64,000 bases of DNA from CAVVFX01 sp963777595 (lineage in GTDB: Bacteria > Acidobacteriota > Terriglobia > Bryobacterales > Bryobacteraceae), in NCBI GenBank assembly GCA_963777595.1, contig CAVZRE010000034.1:7920-71919 (forward strand), written 5' to 3'. Shown piece by piece: positions 35,590 through 43,439 of this stretch. Made by a program: the position numbers and the translations under genes. The notes under the pieces were generated by a model. It saw only the letters and a list, made by a program, of their open reading frames with translations, had not been told where the DNA came from and did not search any database. Position 1 is the first letter of the stretch. Each line of letters begins with the position of its first letter.

Positions 35590-35772
35590 ATGAGATCCAT
35601 AGGCTTGCCTGAACTCATTATCATTCTGCTCGTGGCCCTGGTGTTGTTTGGCGGCAAGAAGCTCGGGGACGTCGGTAAGGGATTGGGCGAAGGGATCAGG
35701 AATTTCAGGTCATCCATCAAGGGTGACGACGAGAAGCCGGAAGGCAAGAAACCCGAAGAAAAGAAGGCTTAG
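35590..35772 (+). CDS. tatA: Twin-arginine translocase subunit TatA/TatE
   Basis: 60 residues. A single N-terminal membrane helix ('LPELIIILLVALVLFGGKKL') followed by an amphipathic helix ('GDVGKGLGEGIRNFRSSIKG') and a charged tail, the standard TatA layout. Forms the pore that exports folded proteins bearing RR signal peptides, such as the TIM-barrel protein at 37557. Strong Shine-Dalgarno AAGGAG five bases before the ATG, and a TAGAAT -10-like element at 35563. No tatBC in the window. Confidence 0.92.
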   Translation: MRSIGLPELIIILLVALVLFGGKKLGDVGKGLGEGIRNFRSSIKGDDEKPEGKKPEEKKA

Positions 35773-35830
35773 GCTTCCGGAACTGCCCGCACTTTGGGCG
35801 GAGTCCATTCGGCTCCCCACGACTTGGAAG

Positions 35831-35872
35831 AAAAAAACCCCGGACCCTCACTGCAGGGAGTCCGGGGCTTTT
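35831..35872. terminator. Bidirectional intrinsic terminator between tatA and the HU gene
   Basis: CCCCGGA (35838-35844) pairs with TCCGGGG (35861-35867), extended by CCCT/AGGG across a two-base bulge, loop CACTGC. A run of seven A precedes it and CTTTT follows, so it can end transcripts from tatA (plus) and from the HU gene (minus). Confidence 0.85.
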
Positions 35873-35908
35873 CGATTGAAGCGGCATCGAATCCGATGGC
35901 CGGGCTAG

Positions 35909-36223
35909 CTATGCTGTAGCTTTTGGCTTCTTCGGCGGAACGATTGCGTCCTTAGCGGCCTTGGCCACACGGAACTTCACGACCTTCTTGGCCGGAATCT
36001 TGATCGATTCGCCAGTTGCCGGATTGCGACCCATGCGCGCTTTGCGCTCCTGGCGGACCAGGCGGCCAAGACCCGGGATAACGAATACACCGTTCTTCTT
36101 CACTTCCGAAATCGCCATCGAAGCCAGCGCTTCCACGAAGGAACGCGCTGTCTTGTTGGGGACCTCGCAGTGTTCCGCAAGCGATCTCACCAATTGCGTT
36201 TGCGTCATTCTTTGTGCTGCCAT
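35909..36223 (-). CDS. HU-family DNA-binding protein
   Basis: 104 residues from ATG 36223, with GGAGG just upstream. Histone-like fold: 'TQTQLVRSLAEHCEVPNKTA', 'FVEALASMAISEVKKNGVFV', 'IPGLGRLVRQERKARMGRNP', then the DNA-inserting beta arm with 'GRNPATGESIKIPAKKVVKF'. The C-terminal 'AIVPPKKPKATA' is a short basic tail. Compacts and bends DNA as a dimer. The 168 bases upstream separate it from recA. Confidence 0.92.
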   Translation of the reverse strand: MAAQRMTQTQLVRSLAEHCEVPNKTARSFVEALASMAISEVKKNGVFVIPGLGRLVRQERKARMGRNPATGESIKIPAKKVVKFRVAKAAKDAIVPPKKPKATA

Positions 36224-36391
36224 CAAACCTCCTCTAGTTTCCTTTTACTTCTCTGCGGCGTCCTCGCCGCGTAACGGTGACCTCACAGCGTCCAAATCAG
36301 CGCTGTATTGTCAAATCGTTACAATCATACGGAACCGGGCGCGGGTTGTAAAGCGGAAACCTGCAGAAAAGGGCCGTTTTTGGGGCTTTTT

Positions 36392-37454
36392 TTAAGCTTT
36401 TGCCGCCTCGGACTGGGAATGACCATGAGATGGGGCTGTTGCAGCACCATTGGAGAGAACTTGAGACAGTTTCAGGAGACTGCGAAGATCGTGATCGAGA
36501 CGTAACGTGGTATCAGGATGTTCCTTCAAAAACGTTCTGGCGTTGTCGCGGCCCTGACCGATGCGTTCTCCCTTGATAGCTGAACCAGGAGCCGCTCTTC
36601 TCGACGACGTTGTTTTGGACGCCGACATCCAGCAGATCGCCCTCTCGCGAAGTACCTTCTCCATAGAGAATGTCAAACTCCGCCTCGCGGAATGGAGCCG
36701 CCAGTTTATTCTTGACGACTTTGACGCGGGTGCGGTTGCCGATAATGTTTTCTCCGTCCTTGAGGGAGCCGGTGCGCCGGATCTCGACCCGGACCGAAGA
36801 GAAGAACTTGAGTGCCCGCCCGCCGGTGGTGGTCTCGGGATTGCCGAACATGACGCCGATTTTCTCTCGAATCTGGTTAATGAAGATGAGACAGGTATTG
36901 GTGCGCGAGACGACACTTGTCAGTTTGCGTAGGGCCTGGGACATCAGCCGGGCCTGTAATCCCATATGGCTGTCCCCCATTTCGCCGTCCAACTCCGCTT
37001 TCGGGACCAGCGCAGCTACCGAATCAACCACTACGACGTCGATTGCGCCGGAGGCGATCAGTACGCCGGTGATCTCGAGAGCCTGCTCGCCGTGATCGGG
37101 CTGCGAGAGCAGCAGGTTGTCGACGTCAACGCCTAGTTTTCGAGCATAGACGGGATCAAGAGCGTGTTCGGCGTCGATGAAGGCCGCCTGACCGCCCAGC
37201 TTCTGCGCCTGTGCGATGACCTGAAGCGCGAGAGTGGTCTTGCCGGACGACTCCGGGCCGAAGACCTCGACCACGCGGCCGCGCGGGAATCCACCGATGC
37301 CCAGCGCAGCGTCGACGGATATAGAACCGGAGGGGATCACGTCGATCGCGACCACGCTGCGCGACCCCAGCCGCAGGACGGAGCCTTTGCCGAATTGCTT
37401 ATCAAGCTGAAGGAGGGTGAGGTCGATCGCCTTCTGACGATCTTTGATGTCCAT
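36392..37454 (-). CDS. recA: Recombinase RecA, one frameshift near the C-terminus
   Basis: ATG 37454 starts 'MDIKDRQKAIDLTLLQLDKQ'. Walker A 'GPESSGKTTLALQ', Walker B 'VVVVDSVAAL', loop L1 'GDSHMGLQARLMSQALRKL' and loop L2 'REKIGVMFGNPETTTGG' are intact. At about 36571 the frame slips: 'SGSWFSYQG' should go on 'ERIGQGRDNARTFLKEHPD', which is in the next frame and runs to 36392. Removing one G of a GGG gives 353 residues, the normal size. The uncorrected frame stops at 36513. No clear LexA site is seen in the 100 bases upstream. Confidence 0.92.
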
Positions 37455-37556
37455 AACCAGAAGGTGGCGGGCGCAGTGAAAAGATCTCAGGGAAATTTCG
37501 GCTGTCATTCTAAAAAGGGCCGGCGGACGGCAAACTGGAGATACAATCTAAGGGCT

Positions 37557-38546
37557 ATGACCCGAAGAAATCTTCTCGGAGCCGCGGCCGCGGCTGCCGC
37601 TGCCCAAGCCTCCGGACAGACCCAGCGTCCCCCCGCACGTCCGGCCGCCCATCAGAATGTGGAGTGGAAACCGCGGCTTGGAATTCTGGGACCTTTCACG
37701 GAAGCGAACGTAAAGTTCGCCCATGACGAAGGCTTTACCAACATGATCCTGGGCGCCACGAGGCGCTCCTCACTCGATGCTTCCACGATCACGGATGCGC
37801 AGATCGAAAACGTCAAGCAGACGTTGTCCAAATATGGAATGCACGTTTCCGCTTTTCAGGCTTCGCAGAATCACATCGCAGCCGATCCAGCGCGGCGCAA
37901 GCAGGATAACGACTATTTCGTGAAGCTGATCGAACTGGCCGGAAAGCTCGGCGTGCCCTATATAGGAACTTCCTCCGGCAAGGACGCCGATCGCCCGTTC
38001 AAGCAGCAAGTGGACGATATTGTCCGCGTGTACACGGAACGTTACTTTCCCGCATGCCAGGCGAACAAAGTGAGGATTCTTTGGGAGCCTTATCCCGGCG
38101 GCGCCAATGTCGCGATCAGTCCCGCGGGCTTCGAGGCGCTGTTCAAAGGGTTTGGAGATTCGCCCTATGTGGGGCTGCAGTACGATCCGTCGCACCTGGT
38201 CTGGCAGATGATGGACTGCATCCAGACCGCCCGGGATTTTGTGGACAAAATCTACGATGTCCACTTGAAGGACACGGAAGTGCGCTGGGAGGTTTTACAT
38301 AAGGTTGGCATCAACCCCGTGGACAACACCAGGTGGTGGTCATACCGGCTGCCAGGATTAGGGTCGATCCCGTGGAATGAGTTTTTCACGGTCTTGCAGC
38401 GCGCAGGTTATCAGGGCGCGATGAGCCTGGAACATGAAGATCCGCTGTACGGCTCGCCCAATCGTCCAGGACCGGATTTTACTCCTGAATATGCGATGGG
38501 GTTCAAAATGGCGCATCGCTATTTACGGCAGTACGTGCCGGAATAG
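37557..38546 (+). CDS. Tat-exported sugar phosphate isomerase/epimerase-like TIM-barrel protein
   Basis: 329 residues from ATG 37557 (AGGG upstream). The N-terminus 'MTRRNLLGAAAAAAAAQASG' is a twin-arginine signal. Xylose-isomerase-like barrel (AP endonuclease family 2): 'RLGILGPFTEANVKFAHDEG', 'LGVPYIGTSSGKDADRPF', 'NKVRILWEPYPGGANVAISP', 'VGLQYDPSHLVW', 'DFVDKIYDVHLKDTEV', 'GAMSLEHEDPL'. The Glu, Asp and His metal ligands are in place. Acts in the periplasm on an unknown sugar or sugar acid. It is divergent from recA and convergent with the dehydratase gene. Confidence 0.8.
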   Translation: MTRRNLLGAAAAAAAAQASGQTQRPPARPAAHQNVEWKPRLGILGPFTEANVKFAHDEGFTNMILGATRRSSLDASTITDAQIENVKQTLSKYGMHVSAFQASQNHIAADPARRKQDNDYFVKLIELAGKLGVPYIGTSSGKDADRPFKQQVDDIVRVYTERYFPACQANKVRILWEPYPGGANVAISPAGFEALFKGFGDSPYVGLQYDPSHLVWQMMDCIQTARDFVDKIYDVHLKDTEVRWEVLHKVGINPVDNTRWWSYRLPGLGSIPWNEFFTVLQRAGYQGAMSLEHEDPLYGSPNRPGPDFTPEYAMGFKMAHRYLRQYVPE

Positions 38547-38567
38547 TCATTGACTTCCATCGACGGC

Positions 38568-40355
38568 CTAGTGTGAATGCCGGGGAACAGTTTTGCGGAG
38601 GTCCCGGTACTTCAAAGCGAAGTCGAAACATGCGCCGCTTTCCAGTTGGCCGACATGAGCGCGGTAAAGCTCCTGCCAGGGTGAATCGTGTTTGAGCGGC
38701 TTTTGATCGAGGGATTGCCAGCGCGCCGCAATCTCGTCGTCGCTGATCATGACGTCGACGCGCCGGTGCTTCAAATCGACCTTCACCTGATCGCCGGTGC
38801 GGAGGATCGCCAGATTGCCTCCCGCAGCGGATTCGGGTGAGGCATTCAGGATGGAGGGCGTATCGGACGTACCGCTCTGCCGTCCGTCGCCCATGCAAGG
38901 CAGCATGCGGATGCCTTTCTTGACGAGATAATCGGGCGGTGTCATGTTGACGACTTCAGCCGATCCAGGATACGCGATCGGACCTGCCCCGCGGACTACC
39001 AGCATGCACTTGTCATCGACATTCAGTTCGGGATCGTTGATCCGGCGGCGGTAGTCTTCGGGGCCGTCGAAAACAATGACGCGCGCGGTGAAACAATCTT
39101 CCGAGCCGGGTTCGGAAAGATACCGGCAACGGAACTCCGGACTGATGACTGATGTTTTTACCAGCGCCGAGTGGAACAGATTTCCCGTGACGACCAGGAA
39201 GCCGGCGTTTTCTTTCAGCGGCTTGGAGTAGGGACGAATGACGTTGGTGTCCTGCGAGCGGATGCCTCGATAATTTTCGCCGACAGTCTTGCCCGTTACC
39301 GTGAGCGCGCCGGTGTGGAGCTTCCCCGCCTCCAATAAGTTCGCCGATAACGGCAGCTGTTCCTCCTGCAAGATGGAAACCCTCGCCAAGAAATTCGCCG
39401 GCAGGCTGGACGTTAGCCAGTAAGGGGATTTCGTGGCCGACAGTCTCCCAATCCTCGACGGTGAGCGGCACTCCGAGATGGCGGGCGATGGCGATGAGAT
39501 GCGGCGGGCAATTGGTGGAGCCGCCGATCGCGGAGTTCACCACGATGGCATTCTCGAAAGCTTCGCGGGTGAGGATGCGCGCGGGCGTCAAGATCTTCGT
39601 GCACCATGTCCACAATGCGGCGTCCGGTCAGATAGGCGAACCTGGCACGCTCGCCATATGGCGCGGGGATGGACGCGCAGCCGGGCAGAGACATACCGAG
39701 CGCTTCGGTGAGCGAGTTCATCGAGAGCGCGGTGCCCATGGTGTTGCAGTGTCCGGCACTGGGAACGGACGCGAGAGTGCGATCGATCAATTCGTCGGCG
39801 TCGATCTTGTCCTTCGGCCAGCAAGCGGCGCGCTTCCCATAACGCCATGCCGGAACCGGCCAGCTTGCCTTTGTAGTAGCTGTTGATCATGGGGCCGCCG
39901 TTGAGGCGCGATGGCCGGCAGGTTCACGGTCGCGGCGGCCATCAGGCAAGCCGGAGTGGTCTTGTCGCAGCCGGTCATCAGCACCACGCCGTCGAGCGGA
40001 TAGCCGCAGAGCACTTCCACCAGATTCCGAGATACGCGAGATTGCGATCGAGCGCGGCGGTCGGACGCCGGCAGCTCTCCTGCATCGGATGCACGGGGAA
40101 TTCGAAAGGCGACGCCGCCGGCAGTCGCGGATGCCTGCCTTCACGCGCTCGACCAGCGTCATATGGATGCGATTGCAGGGCGTAAGATCGCCTCCGGTCT
40201 GCGCGATGCCGATGACGGGACGTCCGGACTGCAATCTCCTTCCGGGTGATGCCGTAGTTGGTGAAACGCTCCAGATAGACGGCGGTTTCGCCGGGCTCCG
40301 TCATGTCGTTGAACCAGATTTCGCTGCGAAGGGATTTCCGATTGGGTTTGTCCAT
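38568..40355 (-). pseudogene. xylD: D-xylonate dehydratase-like IlvD/Edd protein, about eight indels
   Basis: Successive frames spell one IlvD/Edd dehydratase: 'MDKPNRKSLRSEIWFNDMTE', 'QSGRPVIGIAQTGGDLTPCN', 'FEFPVHPMQESCRRPTAALD', 'LVEVLCGYPLDGVVLMTGCD', 'MINSYYKGKLAGSGMALWEA', 'LASVPSAGHCNTMGTALSMN', 'VVNSAIGGSTNCPPHLIAIA' and 'DGRQSGTSDTPSILNASPES'. Fe-S cysteines (TPCN, TGCDKTTP, GHCNTMG) are kept. It closely resembles Caulobacter D-xylonate dehydratase (XylD); another aldonate is possible. Breaks lie near 40233, 40124, 40107, 40022, 39905, 39811, 39590 and 39338. Reversing them gives ~592 residues, the family length. Either local sequence error or very recent decay. Confidence 0.8.
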
Positions 40356-40423
40356 GGTGAACTCCTATGGTATCGCTCGTGCCCATTGGCGCATGCCCGG
40401 CGCACACTTGTTATATTCGACAA

Positions 40424-42838
40424 ATGAATTTCGGAATCGCGGCGCGACAACGAATTCGGGATTGGCGGACGTCGGTCGCGTTCGTTCTGGTAATCGGCGT
40501 AGCGGTGACCCTCTGCGGAACCTGGCTCGCAGTCGCTTACCCTTTGCTCGCCGGAGCTTTGCCCTTTCCTCACGCCGACCGGTTGGTGGCTATCGAAACC
40601 CTGCGGCCGAGTGGAGACCGAGGCGGCTTGAGCTGGATGGACCTGGAGGATTTGCGCGGCGGTTCCGTAGAGGCTATCGCCGGATTTTTGCCACGCACCT
40701 GGGGTATGCAAATGGAGGGCCATGGCCATGTTGAAGTGGTACTCTCGCAGCAGGTCACCGGCGAATTCTTCAAGGTACTCGGGACTGAGATGGCCTTAGG
40801 CGAACCACTCCGCGTGGAGCATGAGCACGCCGGCAAGCAAGCCTGGGTCTGGTTTTCGCATGCGGCATGGCTGCGTTTTCTGGGCGGCGACGCGAAACTC
40901 GCAAACCGGTTGGTCTGGCTCAACGCGGTCCCATACCGCGTAGCAGGGGTGCTGCCGAAGTCTTTCGATTTTCCGCTAGGGGGAGAAAGTCCGGACATTT
41001 ATATCCCGCTAAACCGCTCCAACTACTGGAAATCCCGAGGCGGCGGAGGTCTAGGCGTGGTCGCGCGTCTCAAGCCCGAGGTTCGAATCGAGGGCTTCCG
41101 GGCCGAACTGGCAGTGCGGGCGAATACTCTGGCATCGCAGTTTCCTTCGACAAACCGCGAAATTCGATTCGAGGCAGTCAGCATCACTTCGTTTCTGCTC
41201 GGCAACCGTTTACTCCTGCTGCGCTGGCTGATGCTTGCGGTGTTGCTTCTGTTACTTGTCGCGATGGCGAATGCGAGCGGCATCTGGCTGGCGCAATGGC
41301 TGCGGCAGCAACGCAGAGTCGCCATCCAACTTTGTCTGGGCGCTTCGAAATGGCGAGTGGTCAGGGAGCAAGCAGCACAGTTGCTGCTTTTGGGCGCCGC
41401 GGCCGCTGCTCTTGGCCTGGCAGGAGTCGTATTGCTTTTAAGCGCTCTACGCGCGTCGGCACTCTTCGATCCGGAATTGGCGCGATTCGAACTCTGGCAG
41501 CAAGCCAGGCTGGACGCACCAGCCGTGTTCTTCATCGTCCTCATCACGCTCACCACGAGTTTACTGAGTGGAATGTTGCCGCTTCTCGCCGTCGCCGGAG
41601 GGGCCATTGAGCGGCCTCTGACCGGCGGCCGCACCGCGACCGGCCGTTCCTCCAGACGATTGCGGGTTGCGCTGGCAGCCGCGCAGTTGACGATCACCGG
41701 CGCGCTTGCTTATGCGGGCATAATGATCGGCCACAATATCCGAACGCTGCTTCTCACGAACCGGGGCTTTCGAACCGGGCAGATCCTGGTGTCGGGAATC
41801 GGCATCTCGGAAGCGAAATACGATACCGACGAAAAGATGATCGGATTTCACCAACACGCGATTGCTGAGCTCAAGCGCATCCCCGGAGTTACGGACGCAG
41901 CGGGCGGCGTCTCGTTTCCGGTGAGCCGGAGCCGGACCCGCTTTCTAGTCGATGGTGAAAGCGCACCGCGTGAGCAGCAGAGGATGGCCAGAATTGGCGT
42001 CGCCAGTTACGGGTTGCCGTCCCTCTTAGGGGTTGCGTGTGTTCATGGCCGCCTGTTCACCACGGCCGACCGTTGGAATTCGCCGAAAGTCGCGCTGGTG
42101 AATCAGGCGTTCGTCGATCGCTATTTATCCGACAACCGCGATCCCCTGCTCCGCCGCATCCGCTTTGCTTTTTACAATGGTTTCGCTACCAAGCCCTATG
42201 AGGAGCACCAGATCATCGGTGTGATCGGCAACACCTTGAACCGCGATCTTGCGCTCGAGACCGAACCGCAGATTGTGATCAGTTCAGACCAGATGGCGTT
42301 CGAAGGCTTCGAATATTTTGTGCGATCCAGCTTGCCTGCCGCGGGTCTACAGAAAGAAGTGCAGGAAGCGATCTGGCGGGTTGATCCGGAAGTACAGCGA
42401 GTGCGCTTGCGTCCCCTGGTCGACCAACTGGAACAGTCTTTGGTCAGCCGGCGGCGATTGGTTTGGCTGCTCGACGCATTTGGCTGCATCGCGATGGTGG
42501 TCGTGGTGTTTGGCCTGGCATCCACTCTGTCGGCGACGTTCCTCGAGATGACCCGCGAACTTGGGATCCGGTCGGCTCTCGGCGCGCCATGGTTTCGCCT
42601 GGCGTTTGAGTCGGTGCGATGGGCGGCTCTGGCGGTATTGCTGAGTGAGCTCCTGACCGCACCGATCTCAATTGTGCTGGGACGCTTTATTGTCTTGGAT
42701 CAGTCACCGGCCGGCTGGGACGTAGGCAGTTGGATGGGTGCGTCCGCCATTTTGGGCATTATCGGTATCGCGGCCGCTGTTGTGCCGGCTCGAGATGCCG
42801 CGTCGATCGATCCATCAGTCACTTTGCGCGCAGAGTAG
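40424..42838 (+). CDS. MacB/FtsX-type ABC permease, ADOP family
   Basis: 804 residues from ATG 40424. Two MacB-like halves: a first membrane helix ('TSVAFVLVIGVAVTLCGTWL'), a periplasmic core ('LPFPHADRLVAIE'), three helices with 'GASKWRVVREQAAQLLLLGA', then a second core ('TNRGFRTGQILVSG') and three terminal helices with 'ELGIRSALGAPWFRLAFESV'. This duplicated layout is that of acidobacterial duplicated orphan permeases (ADOP, TIGR03434-like). No ATPase gene is next to it. TATATT at 40412-40417 is so close to the ATG that the mRNA may be leaderless. Confidence 0.85.
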   Translation: MNFGIAARQRIRDWRTSVAFVLVIGVAVTLCGTWLAVAYPLLAGALPFPHADRLVAIETLRPSGDRGGLSWMDLEDLRGGSVEAIAGFLPRTWGMQMEGHGHVEVVLSQQVTGEFFKVLGTEMALGEPLRVEHEHAGKQAWVWFSHAAWLRFLGGDAKLANRLVWLNAVPYRVAGVLPKSFDFPLGGESPDIYIPLNRSNYWKSRGGGGLGVVARLKPEVRIEGFRAELAVRANTLASQFPSTNREIRFEAVSITSFLLGNRLLLLRWLMLAVLLLLLVAMANASGIWLAQWLRQQRRVAIQLCLGASKWRVVREQAAQLLLLGAAAAALGLAGVVLLLSALRASALFDPELARFELWQQARLDAPAVFFIVLITLTTSLLSGMLPLLAVAGGAIERPLTGGRTATGRSSRRLRVALAAAQLTITGALAYAGIMIGHNIRTLLLTNRGFRTGQILVSGIGISEAKYDTDEKMIGFHQHAIAELKRIPGVTDAAGGVSFPVSRSRTRFLVDGESAPREQQRMARIGVASYGLPSLLGVACVHGRLFTTADRWNSPKVALVNQAFVDRYLSDNRDPLLRRIRFAFYNGFATKPYEEHQIIGVIGNTLNRDLALETEPQIVISSDQMAFEGFEYFVRSSLPAAGLQKEVQEAIWRVDPEVQRVRLRPLVDQLEQSLVSRRRLVWLLDAFGCIAMVVVVFGLASTLSATFLEMTRELGIRSALGAPWFRLAFESVRWAALAVLLSELLTAPISIVLGRFIVLDQSPAGWDVGSWMGASAILGIIGIAAAVVPARDAASIDPSVTLRAE

Positions 42839-42844
42839 CCGGCA

Positions 42845-43171
42845 TCAGGGTTTCTGCGTTTCAAGCGTGTAGACAACTTCACAAAGGCAGGGTTGGGCGA
42901 TGCCCAGCTTTTTATTGCGATCAAGGTAACCGCCTTCGCGCAGCTTGACCATGACTGCTTCCCATGCCGCGTGGCTCTCGCATTGGGCGTAATTCACGAC
43001 GTGCTGTCCGTCCAGGCTGCGATGAATGCTCGCTGACATCCACCCCGGAACGTCGCGGACGGAGTTTGCGGCCTCGACCAGAAGATCGATCAGCGATTGC
43101 TGATTGCCAGGGGATACGGTAAAGACGTTGACCTGTGTGATCACGCCTTGGTTGGCTTCTATTTTCGGCAT
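42845..43171 (-). CDS. ABM-domain protein (antibiotic biosynthesis monooxygenase family)
   Basis: 108 residues, a single ferredoxin-like ABM fold: 'VITQVNVFTVSPGNQQSLID', 'VRDVPGWMSASIHRSLDGQH', 'VVNYAQCESHAAWEAVM'. Members are small dimeric monooxygenases or stress-related proteins; the substrate is unknown. It is convergent with the ADOP permease. The 268 bases between it and the FUSC gene hold no feature I recognise. Confidence 0.78.
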   Translation of the reverse strand: MPKIEANQGVITQVNVFTVSPGNQQSLIDLLVEAANSVRDVPGWMSASIHRSLDGQHVVNYAQCESHAAWEAVMVKLREGGYLDRNKKLGIAQPCLCEVVYTLETQKP

Positions 43172-43439
43172 CTTACGTTTCTCCTTCTATCGCTTGAAAC
43201 AAGCCTGGGAGAATTCACAGTTGAAACCATGGGAAGTGCTTCAACACGACAAGAACCCGCCCAAGCTTCCGGCGCGAAATCGCAAACCGGCTGCTTGCCG
43301 CGGGTTCTCGCAGATCACCTGCGGAACAGGACTTCCTTGGAATGGGAAGGGCTGGGCTTACCATTTGCCAGCCGTGTCCTTTCTCGACAACACCAGATTA
43401 TCAAAAAACGTCCGCGCGAGAGTCCGCTTGACACCCGCT

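Noticed and set aside
30368..40355. Programmed ribosomal frameshifting in recA, pheS, pheT and the dehydratase
   Set aside because: The breaks have no shared slippery sequence or following structure, differ in context, and occur several times in one gene; random indels explain them better.
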